Source: Muricea muricata
Taxonomy: Eukaryota > Cnidaria > Anthozoa > Malacalcyonacea > Plexauridae
Length of the DNA stretch: 64,000 nt
Assembly (NCBI GenBank): GCA_963855995.1
Contig: OY979718.1
Location: 46,845,559-46,909,558 of the forward strand
Reading direction: 5' to 3'
In this document: positions 1 through 12,788 of the stretch, one piece after another
How the letters are laid out: each line of letters begins with the position of its first letter
Position numbering within the stretch: position 1 is the first letter of the stretch
Made by a program: the position numbers and the translations under genes
The notes under the pieces: generated by a model
Databases searched by the model: none
Seen by the model: only the letters and a program-made list of their open reading frames with translations
Told to the model about the DNA's origin: nothing

Positions 1-3
1 TTT

Positions 4-697
4 ATGGAGAATGAGGGGCTTTACGATACCTTGAGAAGAGAGTGGGCAGCATCTTACTCTACGGTGACACAAACGGCAGCAATTGAGGATATCAGCGACA
101 GGCTTGCAAGATTAACCACTCAAGAAAAATCGATACACCTGCAAATGGGTTGGGCGCTGAGCAAACCGAAAACAGGCGCGATACGTTTTCCACAAAAAGT
201 ACGCGCGATTGATATTTTATAGCCAGGTTTGATTTAGGCGAAGCTACAGGAAATAAAGCGGATCTTAATCAAGTGTCCTTAGACATGACAGCAGCAAAAG
301 AACAGGATGGAGAAAGACGTTTTAAGAGGGATGAGTGGCTCACGAAAACACAAATTCAAGGATTTTTTCCAGACTTGCAAAAGCCAGACGCAAAGGATTG
401 GCCCTTCCCATGGAAATAGTTGATGACGTCCCGATGGATGACGACGAGGAGGAAACTTATGACAACGAGGACCTTCTGCGAGATATTCAATAGGCAATTG
501 ACGTAGCCCATCCTATTATTTATGATGTGTATAATTTGTGTGAACTTCATGCGGACAATAAGTTAAAGAATTTCAAAGTAATCATGCTAAAGGAGTTATG
601 TGATCACTTCCATATAGAATTCAAATCAAGGGACAAAAAGATGGACTTAATCCACAAGATTAGCAGCATGATAAAAAGGTGCTCTTGTAATCAATGA
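4..697 (+). pseudogene. 3' part of a repeat-associated gene with a SAP-like C-terminus, frameshifted
   Basis: Three consecutive plus-strand frames read as one protein. Residues from position 4 (MENEGLYDTLRREWAAS...) stop at 222. The reading resumes in another frame at about 223 (RFDLGEATGNKAD...) and shifts again near 363 into FSRLAKARRKGLALPMEIVDD, followed by a run of acidic residues. After a stop at 491-493 the same frame continues to a TGA at 695-697. The last segment (LKELCDHFHIEF...KKMDLIHKISSMIKR) has the helix-turn-helix spacing of a SAP DNA-binding motif. The N-terminus may lie outside the window. At least two frameshifts and one stop make this a pseudogene copy, probably of a multicopy, transposon-associated gene. 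The SAP resemblance is by eye and the family is not identified. Confidence 0.5.
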
Positions 698-2900
698 CCT
701 CTCGGCAACCTCCTCGTTGAAAAATTATTGACAAGCTATTGATATTGGAGTCTCATTTTTAAAAGTTTCATATAGCTACTGTTTACGAGTGAGTTGGCAA
801 ATACAACAACATCCAGAAAACTCCAGAAGTTGCCAATTGCTGTCAAAAGTAACCACTTTCGTCTTAATTGCCCTAAATAAATACTATAAACGTATCTGGC
901 CGTATCACGTAAACCTACTGTAAAACAATTGGTGTGAAGATCGTCGGTGCGGTGGTGATCAGCCGAATATATTTAAATTGTAAAATGCTCAGTATTAGCT
1001 ATTTTACTATTCTAGTTTTAAATTTACTCCACATTTTATGCTGGTGTTATCATTATATGTGTTGGTATTTTAAAAACTTATTTTGAATAAATATTTTCCG
1101 AGTTTCCCCTGAGTAGCTCATTAAGCATGCAAAAACGGAAGCGTAACGCAATGGCCTCTATATTTAAATATCTTCAAATCGAAACTACTTGGATAAACAG
1201 TTGGACATGAACACATGAGTATAAGTTAGCAAGGAGGATATTGAGTTTATTTGAACAAAACGTTTTTGATAGAACGACAGTGCATTTCAGAAATTTCGTA
1301 AAGATCTGACGTCGACGTCTAACCTCGCCGCGACATTTTGTAAGGTAAACAAATTCGCCCGAAATTGTACGAAACATGGTAGGCTCTTATTAGGCTGTCA
1401 AATCGAGTTTGCAGACGAGTTTAACTGTTGATAATGATACTTCAAACCCTTCTTTCTTCAACTATACTAGTCACTGAATCTAGTTAGGTTTCACTTTCGA
1501 GAAATTCAGAGTCAAATATGACACGTGAATATGAATATGACACGTGAAGCTTTATTTAGACGTGATGCCCGTTGTCGCTAAAATTTGCCTGAAATGTGCC
1601 GTAATTGCACTTTAAAATCAGCTGGTGTGAGAGTAGAATAAATTTCACGTTACGGGTGAAAGTATCGTGGGATTTTGTCGAAATTACTTGAAATTACGTG
1701 CGTTTGAATTGGGCTATTTTTTATGCTCAATTTGGCAGTGGATTTTGGCCGCGACAGGGCGAGATCGAAATATTGATAAAACTTGAAAAAAATACATAAA
1801 ATTTGAAAATTCCAAAAAGCGTTTGCTTTTTGTTGAGGTCAATGCAACTCATGGGCAAAGTAACAAGGCAATTCATTTTTTGCATCTGAAGTCAGTGGTC
1901 GGTTTTTAGAGACACGCGCTCTTAAGGCATGTATCAGGTGACAAGAAGTAATTTCAACATGTCATCCCAGAAAGGAAGTCTTATTTTAAATTGATTTAAT
2001 ATGACAGAGCAATAGATTTAGCTCAGACTGAAACGTGCGGACAGGTCAGTTAGCAAAATTGGCTGGTAGAAATGATCGACAAAAACATATTTCGTGGCTA
2101 GCCACGAATGCATGGCCAGGCAGTATCATATATGCTCGAGGAATGGGTTTTTGAGCTATGCAATTGTAATTTCGTAGTTTATCGGGAATGCGAAGTTTAT
2201 TCGTTTTCATAATTATGTCGCCGATGGTTGGCTGGTATTAATGGCGACTTATCGTCGGTAATCATACATGAGGAAAAAATTCACAAAGGATTATACTCAA
2301 GTAATAATAACTAACATTCTGTCATCACCGATGTCGTCTTTATTGGAGGTAATGTAAATAATCATTTTGGCCTTAAAATTCGTAGCTTTTTCGTTTCTGT
2401 GTTTCGCAGTTTTGATATAGTACTGAGATACCGCTTGCGGAATATAAATATTGGGATCGAGTGAAGCGCAATATTTCAATGTTGTCCGTAATCTTCGTAG
2501 TCATATCAATCTCAGGGTAGACAAAAAAGTATTATTTGGTTTGTTGACAGTGTCAATAGCAAAGAAAATGACCTTCCTATAAGAGCGGAAGTTCAAACTA
2601 CAGTAAGACTTCTGTATTGTTATGGTTTGCAATGATGACTTCGGGTACTTCGAATGGATGGACAGCTCAGAGCCACTCAGCAGTGTCATGTGTTGCCCAG
2701 CGACAAACTAAACTTCCTCCTCCCCTTCTTCCGCACAAGAATAGTATGGACCGCCACTTCGCGTAGATAAGGAATAATACGCTTAAAATGTGATGAATTT
2801 CGTGTGATAATGACTTTTTGGCGTTTTGCTGTAACTTGAGATTATTTTCTACTTGTTACCCTATACGGTGCTTAATCCCCTCGTAAATTTAGTTTATTGT
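698..2900. other. No gene recognised
   Basis: AT-rich, unique-looking DNA. The short open frames here show no recognisable domain. The only local structure noticed is a doublet of a short unit containing ATGACACGTGAA near 1517-1547. Confidence 0.5.
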
Positions 2901-3099
2901 TTCGATTTTGTTTTAACAATACCAAATATCCGATCTGCCCGGTCACGAGCCTGATTTTTCATCTTCTCCGTTCTCGAGCATCACGTGAAAGTACAGCGTG
3001 GGAACTGGTATTTGGGTTGGGTTCCGCGATTAGCAATTCTCGCCAGTGGGCTCGTGTTTACCTGCAATCACTGCATTCTTATCCGGAAGCGTGCTTCTC

Positions 3100-3520
3100 A
3101 AGTGCCGATTGAACAGCAGATCAGCTGGTGCAACCCCAGTAGCGATATGGAAGTGTTGTGCAATAATCTAAAAGGAAACTGTTAAGTTCCTCTTTCCACT
3201 TCTTACCTTGGGAGTGTGCAAATTGGACAGCTTTTTTCATTGTTCTAATGAACCGTTCTACATGCGAGCATTGGCTACAACCAATTGTTCGTGATTTTGC
3301 TGTGCTTGATGCCATTTTTCTCCAAATAGGTATTGAGTTTGTGTCCGTTAAAAGGTGGACCATTATCGCTAACAAATTCCACTGGAAATCTGTGAACGCA
3401 AAATATTTTCAGCATTTTTGCATTAGTGGCAGGCGCCGTAATTGAGCCGATGATATCCACTTCTGGAAACCGAGGATGTTCAAGGTCTACAAAAATCCCC
3501 ATGAATCACTTTCCATGGTT
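3100..3520 (-). pseudogene. Gypsy integrase catalytic core remnant
   Basis: Minus-strand translation gives MGIFVDLEHPRFPEVD, then FPVEFVSDNGPPFNGHKL, then, in a second frame, HVERFIRTMKKAVQFAHSQG and FLLDYCTTLPY. The SDNGPPF segment carries the central Asp of the DDE catalytic triad, and VERFIRTMKKA corresponds to the usual glutamate-bearing helix (normally VERFMRTLKKA). At least one frameshift separates the two halves. The reading order matches the parent element on the minus strand. Confidence 0.8.
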
Positions 3521-4179
3521 TAAACGGCATAGCGATCATTCTCGACGGTTCAACTATTTTGGAAGTATTTGCAGCTTGGTATTGTACACAACAAGCTATG
3601 TGTTTCGATCTGAAGGTCTATTCCAAGGCACCTAACCTTTGTACGAAGTAAAGCTTTGGTTTTCACGATCCCCTGATGCTGGGAGTGAACGATATTTAAA
3701 GTGGGGATTCTTAATTTGTTGGCCACAACAAGTCGGTTACAACATAAGACCAGCCCATTCTCAGAAACTGTTTTAACTGTTTCTATTCGTTGCGCTCTGA
3801 TTGCTTTTTCTTGCGCTAAATAGTGTTACGTGTACGACGCGGGATGTCGTGCGAGGCCGGAAGACGAGTTTCTATGTCGCGCGTGGCCTGAAGACGAGTT
3901 TCTTCTATTAATTTTCCTTGCCCATTATTTGTTCTAATAGCAGTTATACAGTAAGTGCTTTGATTTCCGTGCCTTGCTGACACGCATCTTCAATTTCTTG
4001 CGCGCTCATCAACATGGGCACTAAGTGGTCCACTAAATTAAAAAATGTGCATAGTCTCCTCTGCAATGCTGTTCTTTTCAGAAGCTAACAAAGGTTTACG
4101 ATGTAAACCTCATCTACTGCATTCGTTTATTGTGCTGCAATCTCAAAGCCTATCGCTCAATACGCGCTGACAGCTTTGT

Positions 4180-4420
4180 TTTTGGGTTGTATATGACTTC
4201 TAACGGTTTGTAATCTGTATTTAAATTAAGACACCAATGAGATACATATGAAACTTTTCGCAGCCAAACACTTCTCCCAGCACCTCTTTTTCGGTTTGTG
4301 AGTACCTTCGTTCTACTTTACTGACTTGCATCCACTGCACTGTTACGCGAGTTCTTTTCGATGAGTCATAGAACGCTGTGGTACAATCCTTTGCAATTTC
4401 TTTTTTTTGACTTTATCGAA
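4180..4420 (-). pseudogene. Gypsy RNase H remnant
   Basis: Minus-strand frames contain ERRYSQTEKEVLGEVFGCEKF-like and TDYKPLEVIYNPKTKLSAR-like stretches, recovered only by switching frames. These match the Gypsy RNase H motif order. The region lies directly downstream of the RT remnant, as expected. Confidence 0.7.
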
Positions 4421-4513
4421 AGCCTGTTGACGGTCACTAGTTCATCGCCAGAAACGCTTTTTTTGGTCAGCTCACGTAGTGTAGTGATTGTTGATAGATT
4501 CTTAATGAATCAT

Positions 4514-5330
4514 TCACAACATGTTGCATCCAGGAGGCTGCGTAACTGTCAGACGGCTTTGGGTTCCTCTCAAAGTGACTAATCTTAGGTTTATCTGCGG
4601 ATATTCTTGTGATAAAGGGTAACCATAGAACCAAATGCTGTAGACGTTGAACTGACATTTTGTAGTATTAAGAGTAAGATCGTTATCTAATAAACGTTTT
4701 ATTAAAGCCTCCAGGTGTTCATCGTTCTCCCTCTGAGATTTTTCCCACACAGTGATGTAATCGGCTACATTTCTTACATCCTCCAGTCCCTAAAGTGTTT
4801 GTTTAATTGCATATTGGAATTGTTCTGGGGCTGAACTCACCCCAAAACACAACTGTATCGCATAACCCCTGTATGAAAAGTAGTGAGAGGTCGTAAGTCC
4901 TCATCAAGAACCACTGGATGAAAACCAGCTGTTCTTTGTACCCCTGGCCATTTTCTCGGAAAATTTTTTAACATTAGGAATAACATATGTCGTTCTCTTT
5001 CTATCAATGGGTTCATATGTCCAATGTCTACACAAACGTGGACTTAATCTTGTTTGTTCAGTTTAGGTGCGACAACAAGGTTGATACTAAAGATATAGTT
5101 GCTCCCACTGGAACATATTCAATTAAATTATTTTTTATGAGTTCTTCCAGTTTATGTTCTGTCTGCTTGCGAAGATGGAAAATTGTCTTACGCGGTTTTT
5201 GTATCCCAGGTTTTGCATCATATTTTAGATGTAAGTGTACTTTACGAGTCTTTAACTTCCCAATGACCTCAAAAAATTCACAGATGGATGTTCCTGTTTA
5301 AACCTTGACATTACTGGACAATCAAGTTGT
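4514..5330 (-). pseudogene. Gypsy reverse transcriptase remnant
   Basis: Minus-strand translation shows KTRKVHLHLKYDAKPGIQKP, then ERERHMLFLMLKNF-like sequence, then HPVVLDEDLRPLTTF, CFGVSSAPEQFQYAI, a degenerate active-site box reading VADYITVW where an intact element has a DD pair, and HLEALIKRLLDNDLTLNTTK. The loss of the second catalytic aspartate and several frame changes indicate an inactive copy. Confidence 0.85.
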
Positions 5331-5539
5331 TGGTTTTGTAGAACTTCTGGATTCTCATTTCCAAGCAAGGTATGACTTTACGATTCCCTTGGATCAGCGG
5401 AACTAGATTACCCCACTGCTTAAATAGTTACTTGCACCGCACCTACTGTAGCTCTCTTGCTGTAGTGTAACTCAATAAGAAACTACTATCTCCCTCAACC
5501 ACATGAAATGTCGCAACAGTCATTTTGTTTTTGGACTCT

Positions 5540-5640
5540 AGGAGTTTTTCTTTTTGATTTCCCCAAATGCTTTGGAGTCTAAAATGTTTATTGTTGCCCC
5601 AGTATCAATGATCATTCTAACATGAGTCTTTTCAATAATA
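5540..5640 (-). pseudogene. Gypsy aspartic protease remnant
   Basis: The minus strand encodes VRMIIDTGATINILDSKAF. The DTGAT triad is that of a retropepsin, followed by the usual hydrophobic residues. It sits between the zinc-knuckle and RT parts of the same element. Confidence 0.75.
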
Positions 5641-5732
5641 ACTGGCATGGTTTTTACCACTCGATTAGGCATGAGAAATATTTACACAGCAGGACGAAAT
5701 CGTCGGGCCGACTATACGCTACTGCACTTAAC

Positions 5733-5875
5733 CAGTAGCGTAGCCAGCCCCGGTATGAAAATATTTTCGTGCTCATTGACTGTAAAAACAACAATTTCTG
5801 AAGAAATAAATAATCATAATGATTTTAAATTTGCATAGCGGGACTAGATAGATAATCGGGCGGGCTACGCCACTG
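5733..5875. mobile_element. 143-bp hAT-like MITE nested in the Gypsy element
   Basis: The left end reads CAGTAGCGTAGCCAGCCCCG and the right end, reverse-complemented, CAGTGGCGTAGCCCGCCCG, giving TIRs of about 20 bp. The 8-bp flanks are cacttaac (5725-5732) and cacatagc (5876-5883), 6 of 8 matching, as for an aged hAT 8-bp duplication. A second, orphan terminus of the same type (5704-5724, pointing the other way) abuts the left flank, so two elements may have landed back to back. Confidence 0.65.
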
Positions 5876-5884
5876 CACATAGCA

Positions 5885-6450
5885 GCAGAGATTGCGTTTG
5901 CCGCATTTAAAACAAGTTTTTTCTTTAGCTTTGCACTCGTTTAGATGTCCTGCATAATAATTGTCACCACAGTTAAGCATCGTTTTTTACCATTATGTTG
6001 CTGTTCACTTGATTTTTCTTGTTGTGGATTATTTGGACGAAACCGGTTTTCATCTTTTCGTTTGAACTGGCTTTCTTGATTTTCCTGGTGATTGCGTTAA
6101 CATTGCTTGAGGAGCTAAATAATTACGATCTTGTTTCAATTTTTTAATAGCTTTATCTGTTATTTCAGGTGATCTTGCATACTTAATCTTTCTGTTAATG
6201 AGAGATATCCTGAATAGGTTTCTTTTTACTCTTCATGACAAACATCCTTCCACTAGCTGGATTAATCTAATGTCGTTTTTACTGTTAGCAAATTCATAAA
6301 TGATTGCTTTTTGTCGAAGTCTCGTACAATACTGATCGATTATGATCATTATTTATTTGTTTAAACTGCCGGAATTAATGAACCTTACAAAGAATGTTCT
6401 TCTTAGGCAAAAAATGTTCACATAACTTCTTAAAGGCTTTCTTGTAATTG
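5885..6450 (-). pseudogene. Gypsy gag remnant with CCHC zinc knuckle
   Basis: The minus-strand reading includes CEHFLPKKNILCKVH, YCTRLRQKAIIYEFA and, further on, CGDNYYAGHLNECKAKEKTC followed by FKCGKRN. The Cys/His spacing is that of retroviral-type nucleocapsid knuckles. Frames are interrupted. The 3' end of this part abuts the hAT-type MITE insertion. Confidence 0.7.
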
Positions 6451-6752
6451 GAGCGTGGCACCCTCGTCCCTCCCTTCTCTTCGCTACGTCCCTGTATGAG
6501 CTCTGCCAGATTGCAGAATTAAGCTCCCTATCTTACGTCCAAACAACTCGTTTGAGGGGGGGGGGGATATGTAGGATGTATAAAAAAGGTAACCGAACTT
6601 TGGGGTACTCTGACACGTTCATTATTTAATTTACAGAAATCATTCTCGGACAGTCGGAAAGATCGGCTTTTTTTAGCTTTTAATTGTCACCATTTTTAGT
6701 GCAAAGTTTCAAAGAAACTTTGCAGTATTGTGATGAGTGGCGAAAATTCAAA

Positions 6753-6863
6753 TCAGTCAGGCAGTCAGTCAGTCAGTCAGTCAGTCAGTCAGTCAGTCAG
6801 TCAGTCAGTCAGTCAGTCAGTCAGTCAGTCAGTCAGTCAGTCAGTCAGTCAGTCAGTCAGTCA
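6753..6863. repeat. (TCAG)n microsatellite
   Basis: About 27 near-perfect TCAG units with a single GCAG variant near the left end. The repeat creates an artificial SVSQ open frame that is not a gene. Confidence 0.97.
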
Positions 6864-9198
6864 TAGTGTAAACTCCGGGGGGTGGTGCAAATTTTGAATA
6901 TGCCACCTGATTACTTGAATGTTACTATTGCAATGTTTTAGTTAAAATTATAAGTATTATTTATAAACCATTTTGTGCTGTTATTCATACAAATGAAAAA
7001 GATAGGTAAATGAGCCATATGGCAACTAATGAGCGTAGTAATTTTATTGCAGACATGTATATACAGTGCTCTCAAACTCCCCCGGAATTTAAAATATTCA
7101 ACTAAGCACGTGTATATTGCGTAGCGCCCGCTTCCGTTGCTATGCAGAGGTCTAGGAGTGGGATAATAAACATGAGTTAAACATGTATTTCCACGGCTTA
7201 AAAGCACCATTTTAACTGGCAGGACAAGATTTTTTAATCTTCAGACTATTATGCTTTCGTTTATTATGCATAAAGAGCGATTTTTCGCCTTAAAACGAGC
7301 TCAAATGGACAGCATAAGTTGACCTATATGGTATGAATATAAATGGCTAACAAGAGATATGAGCTATAGTTTGAATACATAGCAATAAATACACCGCAAT
7401 ATTTTCGCTATTCTACGTCTTATATTCCTAAATATACACCACATGAATTGCAGGAGTTTTGTTCTACATTTCGGCCAGGCTTCATCAAAAAATGATGAAA
7501 AACAAGCGAGATAAAGCGAAATCGGCATATTTGATAATGTTGCGTGCGTGCGAGATCAGTTTCTGCAAGGTTGTGATGTGATGACTGATGATTGTGTACA
7601 TAAAATTTCCAATAATACTAGTAGACCTAAAGTAAACCGTACATAAGTATACTAAGTAAAGATATTGGCCTAATATTGTGACAGTTTTTTATTAACACAC
7701 AGAAGAGCGCACAGTTTGTATGTTTGCAATCTTAGTTCACGTTCAATATTAATTGCGCGTTCATTCCGTTTTGTTTATATGAGTCTAAGGTCAGAGATTC
7801 AGCAAACGTGAAACCGAATATGCTCGCTAAACATGAAAATTATAAAATTATCAGAGTGTCTAAAAACGTCCCACGTAAACAAAACGCTTTTAGACCACAT
7901 CATTTTAACATTTTATTTCCAAAGCTATCATTAAATTTTTCTTAGTTTTTCGAGTTTAAGTGTGTAAGTCTTTTCAGAAACTTTGCACTATCCTTGGATC
8001 CCTAGTTTTCACATTTGAAGAAATACTGAGCAGATGGCTAAGAATCAAATGAAAATAACTGATCGAAATCGCATATTTCCACCTTTGAGCCGAAATCGCA
8101 TATTTCCACCCCTGAGCATTATCAAGGCAGTTAATAAGAAACTAAAATTCCATCAATCACTGATCTCGACACGAGAAACAATTAAGACTTATTCTCCCGC
8201 GCGACCACTCTAAATTTTGACCAACGTGACAGCTCTTCAGTCACATTCATATCAGTTCCTCATCTGATTCGACTTCCTGTCTTTGATCACGGCGGGTCTG
8301 GCAAGAGGAAGCATGTATTCTTCTACTTGCCTAACAAAACAGCTCTACGCTTCCTATGCGTATTCGATCCAAACAAAATGGCTGTATATACGCTTTCAAA
8401 CGCCGCTCAAAACTAACCGACCTCAGCTACATACGCATAATTTCGTTTGTCTGCTCGATCTGGTTTATCCTAGGTATCCTTTGTAGTCCAATATTGGTTG
8501 AATATAATTATATATCTGTGTAATTATGCTTAGTGTAAACATTGCTACTCATTCAGCTTTTGATGCGTGGTTACCGCAAGCAGATCGCGGCTGAGCGCTT
8601 GATTTAGCTCGAGTAAACGCTTGGCAAGCGTCTTGTTATCTATGTTTTTACCTTGGGATTAAATCTCAACAGATTTTCAACAAATTCCCAACAACGGTAA
8701 AAAATCTGAATTCGACGAGCAGTTTTTATTTCGTATCTGCTCAATTTTTGTTCACATTAACGGTGACATTCAAAAGCTGAATGCCTGGTCTATTTTTGTA
8801 TGTTAAAAAACAAGCGTCGTAAAGCACGCCAAATTACAATTACCTCTATTTTTTATACATTCTGTACATCAATTAGATAACGATTTTTCAAGCTTCCTAT
8901 TCAGAACTGACAACCAGTTTCTCGTTTGTATGCACCGTCTTTATGATTTGCCCGGCCCACACTGGAATTTTAAAGCTTTCGAACGTTTTTCTGACGGTTG
9001 AAAAAATCACTATCCGTCCTTCGAAAAAAACCCAAGCCTCTGACGTTTTAATCTTTATGAATGGGGTTAGTCAACAGATAAGTAAATGAAGAAAATTCTG
9101 CTAATTCTGTTACAATCAAATGTCGCAAACTTTAATTTTGATTTTCTCGGAAAATATCCAGTCGTTTGAGAACTCAGCTTCGTCTCGTATTTTCAACC
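6864..9198. other. No gene recognised
   Basis: AT-rich DNA without convincing coding signal on either strand. It contains a two-copy 27-bp tandem repeat at 8064-8117 (unit begins CGAAATCGCATATTTCCACC). Confidence 0.5.
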
Positions 9199-9207
9199 AG
9201 CTTTTTG

Positions 9208-10796
9208 GGGGGTAAGGTATCATCGAGTTTGGATTCGAGTTCGAGTTAGACTTCGAGTTAGATTTCGAGTTAAATATTTTGTACCTTTTGGGTAGTTTAT
9301 CAGTTTAACGTCCCCTTTTCCAATTGATTATTTATAGTCTTATGAAGGTCCAGTTTTTTATAAGCAAGTCTCTGCCTTGTTCCTAGGCGCTTATTAGCTT
9401 TATCGGCTATATAAAGAGTGACGTAACGCATTCTTCCCACAATGCTCGCCTGTTGCATGTATTTGCTGCAAACGCAGGCGAGCAGTTTCATATTCTTGAT
9501 CGGCATCTTGACTTTTGCGATTTTTGTTTGTCAGGATGATTTTGAGCACGCGTATGTATGTGTTGCGGTTTCAGTATAGCCATATGCGGACTGGGTAACA
9601 CACGGCCACTTCCAGTATTTACTCGAGGCATTTTACTTACAATTTGTAATTCTAGTTATATCTCATATAAGTATTTTTATATTTTATTTTTCTTTATAAA
9701 ACTTGCCGAAAAGTTGTAATAATGCTTAGTAAGTCTACTAGAAATTTGGAAACAAAGTTAAGTATATTTCACGAGAAATTCAATAGTTTAAATCGAAAAA
9801 TGATTTCTATTCGACAACTAGTGCCAGTACTTTTGCGTGTTTTGGATCGCCTGGAATATATAAACGCCTTCGCAACATATAGAAAATATGATGGCGTTGC
9901 CACGAGAACGAGGCAAATTCGATACCACCACGAGGAAAACTCCAACCTCGGTCCCAAGGCTTTCTAGCAAACGCGGGCGGCGATGCCCTGGGACCGACGT
10001 TGAGCAAACTCCACACACCATTTCACACACCGAAATCCAACCTCGTACCCAGGGCTATTTAGGTGCGAGGTTGACCGAACTCCCAATCGCGAATTGAACG
10101 GAAAGTATAAAGTCGCACAGAGTCGCGCAAGCATAAAGTCGTATGAAATAAATGTTCCGATAACCATTATACTTTTCATCTGAATAGCCACAAATTTTCG
10201 CGATATTCTCAACATGCAGACTGCACTTAAATATAATATATAATATAGTACTATAGACTTGCTTCTGCCTCGTACCCAGACGTCTTTCAAATTAATTTAG
10301 TCTAGCTCTATGGAGAGGAAAGTGTGAGAGAAGCTTATATGAAATATAACTAGAATTACAAATTGTAAGTAAAATGCTGCGAGTAAATACTGGAAGTGGC
10401 TGTGTGTTACGCAGTTCGCATATGGCTATACTGAAACCGCAGCACGTACATACGGGTGCTCAAAATCATCTTGACAAACAAAAATCCCACAAATCAAGAT
10501 GCCGATCAAGAATATGAAGCTGCTCGTCGGTGCTTGCAGCAAATATATGCAACAGGCGAGCATTGTGGGAAGAGTGCGTTATGTCACTCCTTATATAGCC
10601 GATAAGGCTAATAAGCGCCTGGGAACGAGGCAGAGCTTGCTTATAAAAAACTGGACCTTTGTAAAACTATAAGTAATCAATTGTAAAAGTGGATGAAAAA
10701 CTGATAAACTATCCAAAAGGCACAAAGTATTTAACTCGAAAGCTAACTCGAAGTTCAACTCGAACTCGGATCCAAACTTGATGTTTCGTGATTCCC
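9208..10796. mobile_element. Mutator-like foldback element, copy 1 (1.59 kb, long TIRs)
   Basis: Terminal inverted repeats of about 460 bp (9208-9672 and 10338-10796) enclose a core of about 670 bp. The outer part of each arm is a tandem array of TCGAGTT-type units. The element starts GGGGGTAAGGTATC and ends CGTGATTCCC. It is flanked by an exact 9-bp duplication AGCTTTTTG (9199-9207 and 10797-10805), the length expected for Mutator-like transposases. The core frames resemble no transposase, so it looks non-autonomous. Copy 2 lies at 16285-17740 in opposite orientation. Confidence 0.85.
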
Positions 10797-11164
10797 AGCT
10801 TTTTGTATTTAGAAATCAAAGGAAGAACACTTACCCGGATTTGAAATATTGTTTACTGAGACCTAAAAGTATTAAAGTTGTAGTCAAAATTAATTTTATT
10901 CAATCGGACCAAGAAAATAGTATACTTTATATGAGTATATAGAGATTTGCGTCTAGTAGCCGGGTAAAATTAAATATACACATGTGAAATTTGTCGTATG
11001 ATCGCTATGATTGGTCGTACTGGTATTGATCTAGTATTTTTGTAAGATTCGTGAATACGTAATAATTTTATTCGGTATATATGACTCGTAAATCCCATTT
11101 CACACTGTCTTATCGAGGTAGATTATATATATCAGAAACCAAAAATTATAAATATGGAGACCTA

Positions 11165-12139
11165 CAGGGGGTTGCCAAAAAAAAAGAGCCCTCCTTCAAA
11201 AATGGCTTACTTGGTTTATAATGACTATAATTACGGAGAATGTGAACAAAAGTTGTGTTTTTGTACTTGCATAGGTACCTGTGTGTAAGTACAAACAATA
11301 ATTGCAATTCTTACTCAAATGTGTGAAAAATAGGTGCATTCGGTTAGTTTTTAAAATAAATTTAAAATGGCGGTTTTAAATTGGAAACTTGCTAATGCAG
11401 TTGAATTATTTCTTCAGCACGTGTCTTCTCTGCATTAATTGTTCATAAACGACAAGGTGGGATGTGTCGATAAATGTATGCAAATTATTACTTTCATGCG
11501 GAATTTTTTTGTAGCTTTTTCCTCGACCATGAGGTAGATTTTTACTTCAAAAACCCTAATCCAGAAATCAAAAACCAAATGTTGATGATTGCTTGTTTCA
11601 AGACCCAGATTTTTTGTTAAAACAGCATTTGGATTACTCTATGTCTACACCAGGTATACGGATACATCACACGATAGGTCAACCAACTGACTAAAACGTA
11701 AAGTAAGTGTGGCCTTGGAGTTAACTCTGCCGATAATAGAAGCACCTGCCTAAATGAATCGCATTCTAGTTGCGCATTTTTTTAAAAACACCATTGTGCA
11801 CATGAAAAAATTAGATTACCTATTACGCTACAATGTGCTTACACATTTCGACCCACATTACTGAGTGATTTTTGAATATTTAAACATATTTTTTGGCAAA
11901 GACTTTAATCATATTGCTGAATTTTAGGTTCAAAATGGCCATCTTTAATTTGGTTTACAACTCATTAAATGGATCTGTTGATAAATATTTAAGTAAGAAT
12001 TGCAATTAATGCTTGTTCTTACACACAGGTACCTATGAAGTACAAAAACACAACTTTTGTTAAAATTCTCCTTATTTATAGTCATTATAAACCAGGTAAG
12101 CCATTTTTGAAGGGGGCTCCTTTTTTTGGCAACCCCCTG
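11165..12139. mobile_element. TA-flanked mariner-like element with about 225-bp TIRs
   Basis: The left end is CAGGGGGTTGCCAAAAAAAA and the right end GGCAACCCCCTG, with TA on both sides (11163-11164 and 12140-12141). The inverted arms continue for about 225 bp (11165-11390 and about 11915-12139) with some mismatches. This TIR style and TA target are those of the Tc1/mariner superfamily. The ~500-bp middle has no recognisable transposase, so this is a non-autonomous derivative. About 350 bp on its left (10806-11162) and 640 bp on its right (12142-12778) show no gene. Confidence 0.85.
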
Positions 12140-12788
12140 TATGGTAGTCTCAATTTAAGTTCTCATTTTGAGAAGCCTTTCAAACTTGCCTTTGGAAGGC
12201 TGAAACTACTTGGTAGACTCAGCGAATGCCTTAATATCAAAGTTTGCTAAAACTGTATATACCTCTATTATCTTACCAACCCTCACTTTGTTATTGCATG
12301 CATGTGGTATATTGCAATTTAAACTAAAGACATCGCAGAACAAGAAACTATTGTCTTTCCATGATCAAAACTATATCTTTGGATTGTAATTTATAGTGTG
12401 AGATGAAGCTTCCTTCGGTAGCTGACTCGATCTATAAGAAAGCATATTTACCCGTACGTCAATACATCGATAAAGATTTTTGCTCAATCGTTCACAATTT
12501 TTTGAATTTACTTACTTAAGACTTCCAAGAATCAGAATAGAATATGCTAGAAAATCTTTCTCTTTTATGGGTACAAAACGTGTACAACGCCCTGCTAGTT
12601 GAGGTTTGAAAAACAAAAAACTGTAAGGATTTTGATTAACTATTGAATATCTATTTTTAACTCTTGTATAATCTAGACGCATAGTTAAATTTTGACATTT
12701 TTAACATGGTGTCTGTAAAATATTGTATATTTTTAAACATATTGAAACTAGTTAATAGTATTATGTAATTAAGTTGGTATAACAGGAC

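Larger units (their letters stand above)
2950..6450 (-). mobile_element. Decayed Ty3/Gypsy LTR retrotransposon (gag-pol remnant)
   Basis: Read on the minus strand, the domains run in Gypsy order: gag with a CCHC knuckle (about 6450-5885), aspartic protease (about 5640-5540), reverse transcriptase (about 5330-4560), RNase H (about 4420-4180) and integrase (about 3520-3100). Frames are broken many times, so the copy is inactive. Sequence such as QFQYAIKQTL and LTLNTTKCQFNV is typical of metazoan Gypsy RT of the K02A2.6-like kind. I could not define LTRs, so the ends are approximate. A small hAT-type MITE has inserted between the zinc knuckle and the protease (5733-5875). Confidence 0.85.

Noticed and set aside
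6684-6866. Plus-strand frame ending in SVSQ repeats
   Set aside because: It is the translation of a TCAG microsatellite.
9722-10290. Open frames in the core of the Mutator-like copy 1 (and the equivalents at 16702-17128)
   Set aside because: The same DNA in the two copies gives different frame lengths, and no DDE, MULE or zinc-finger motif is visible.
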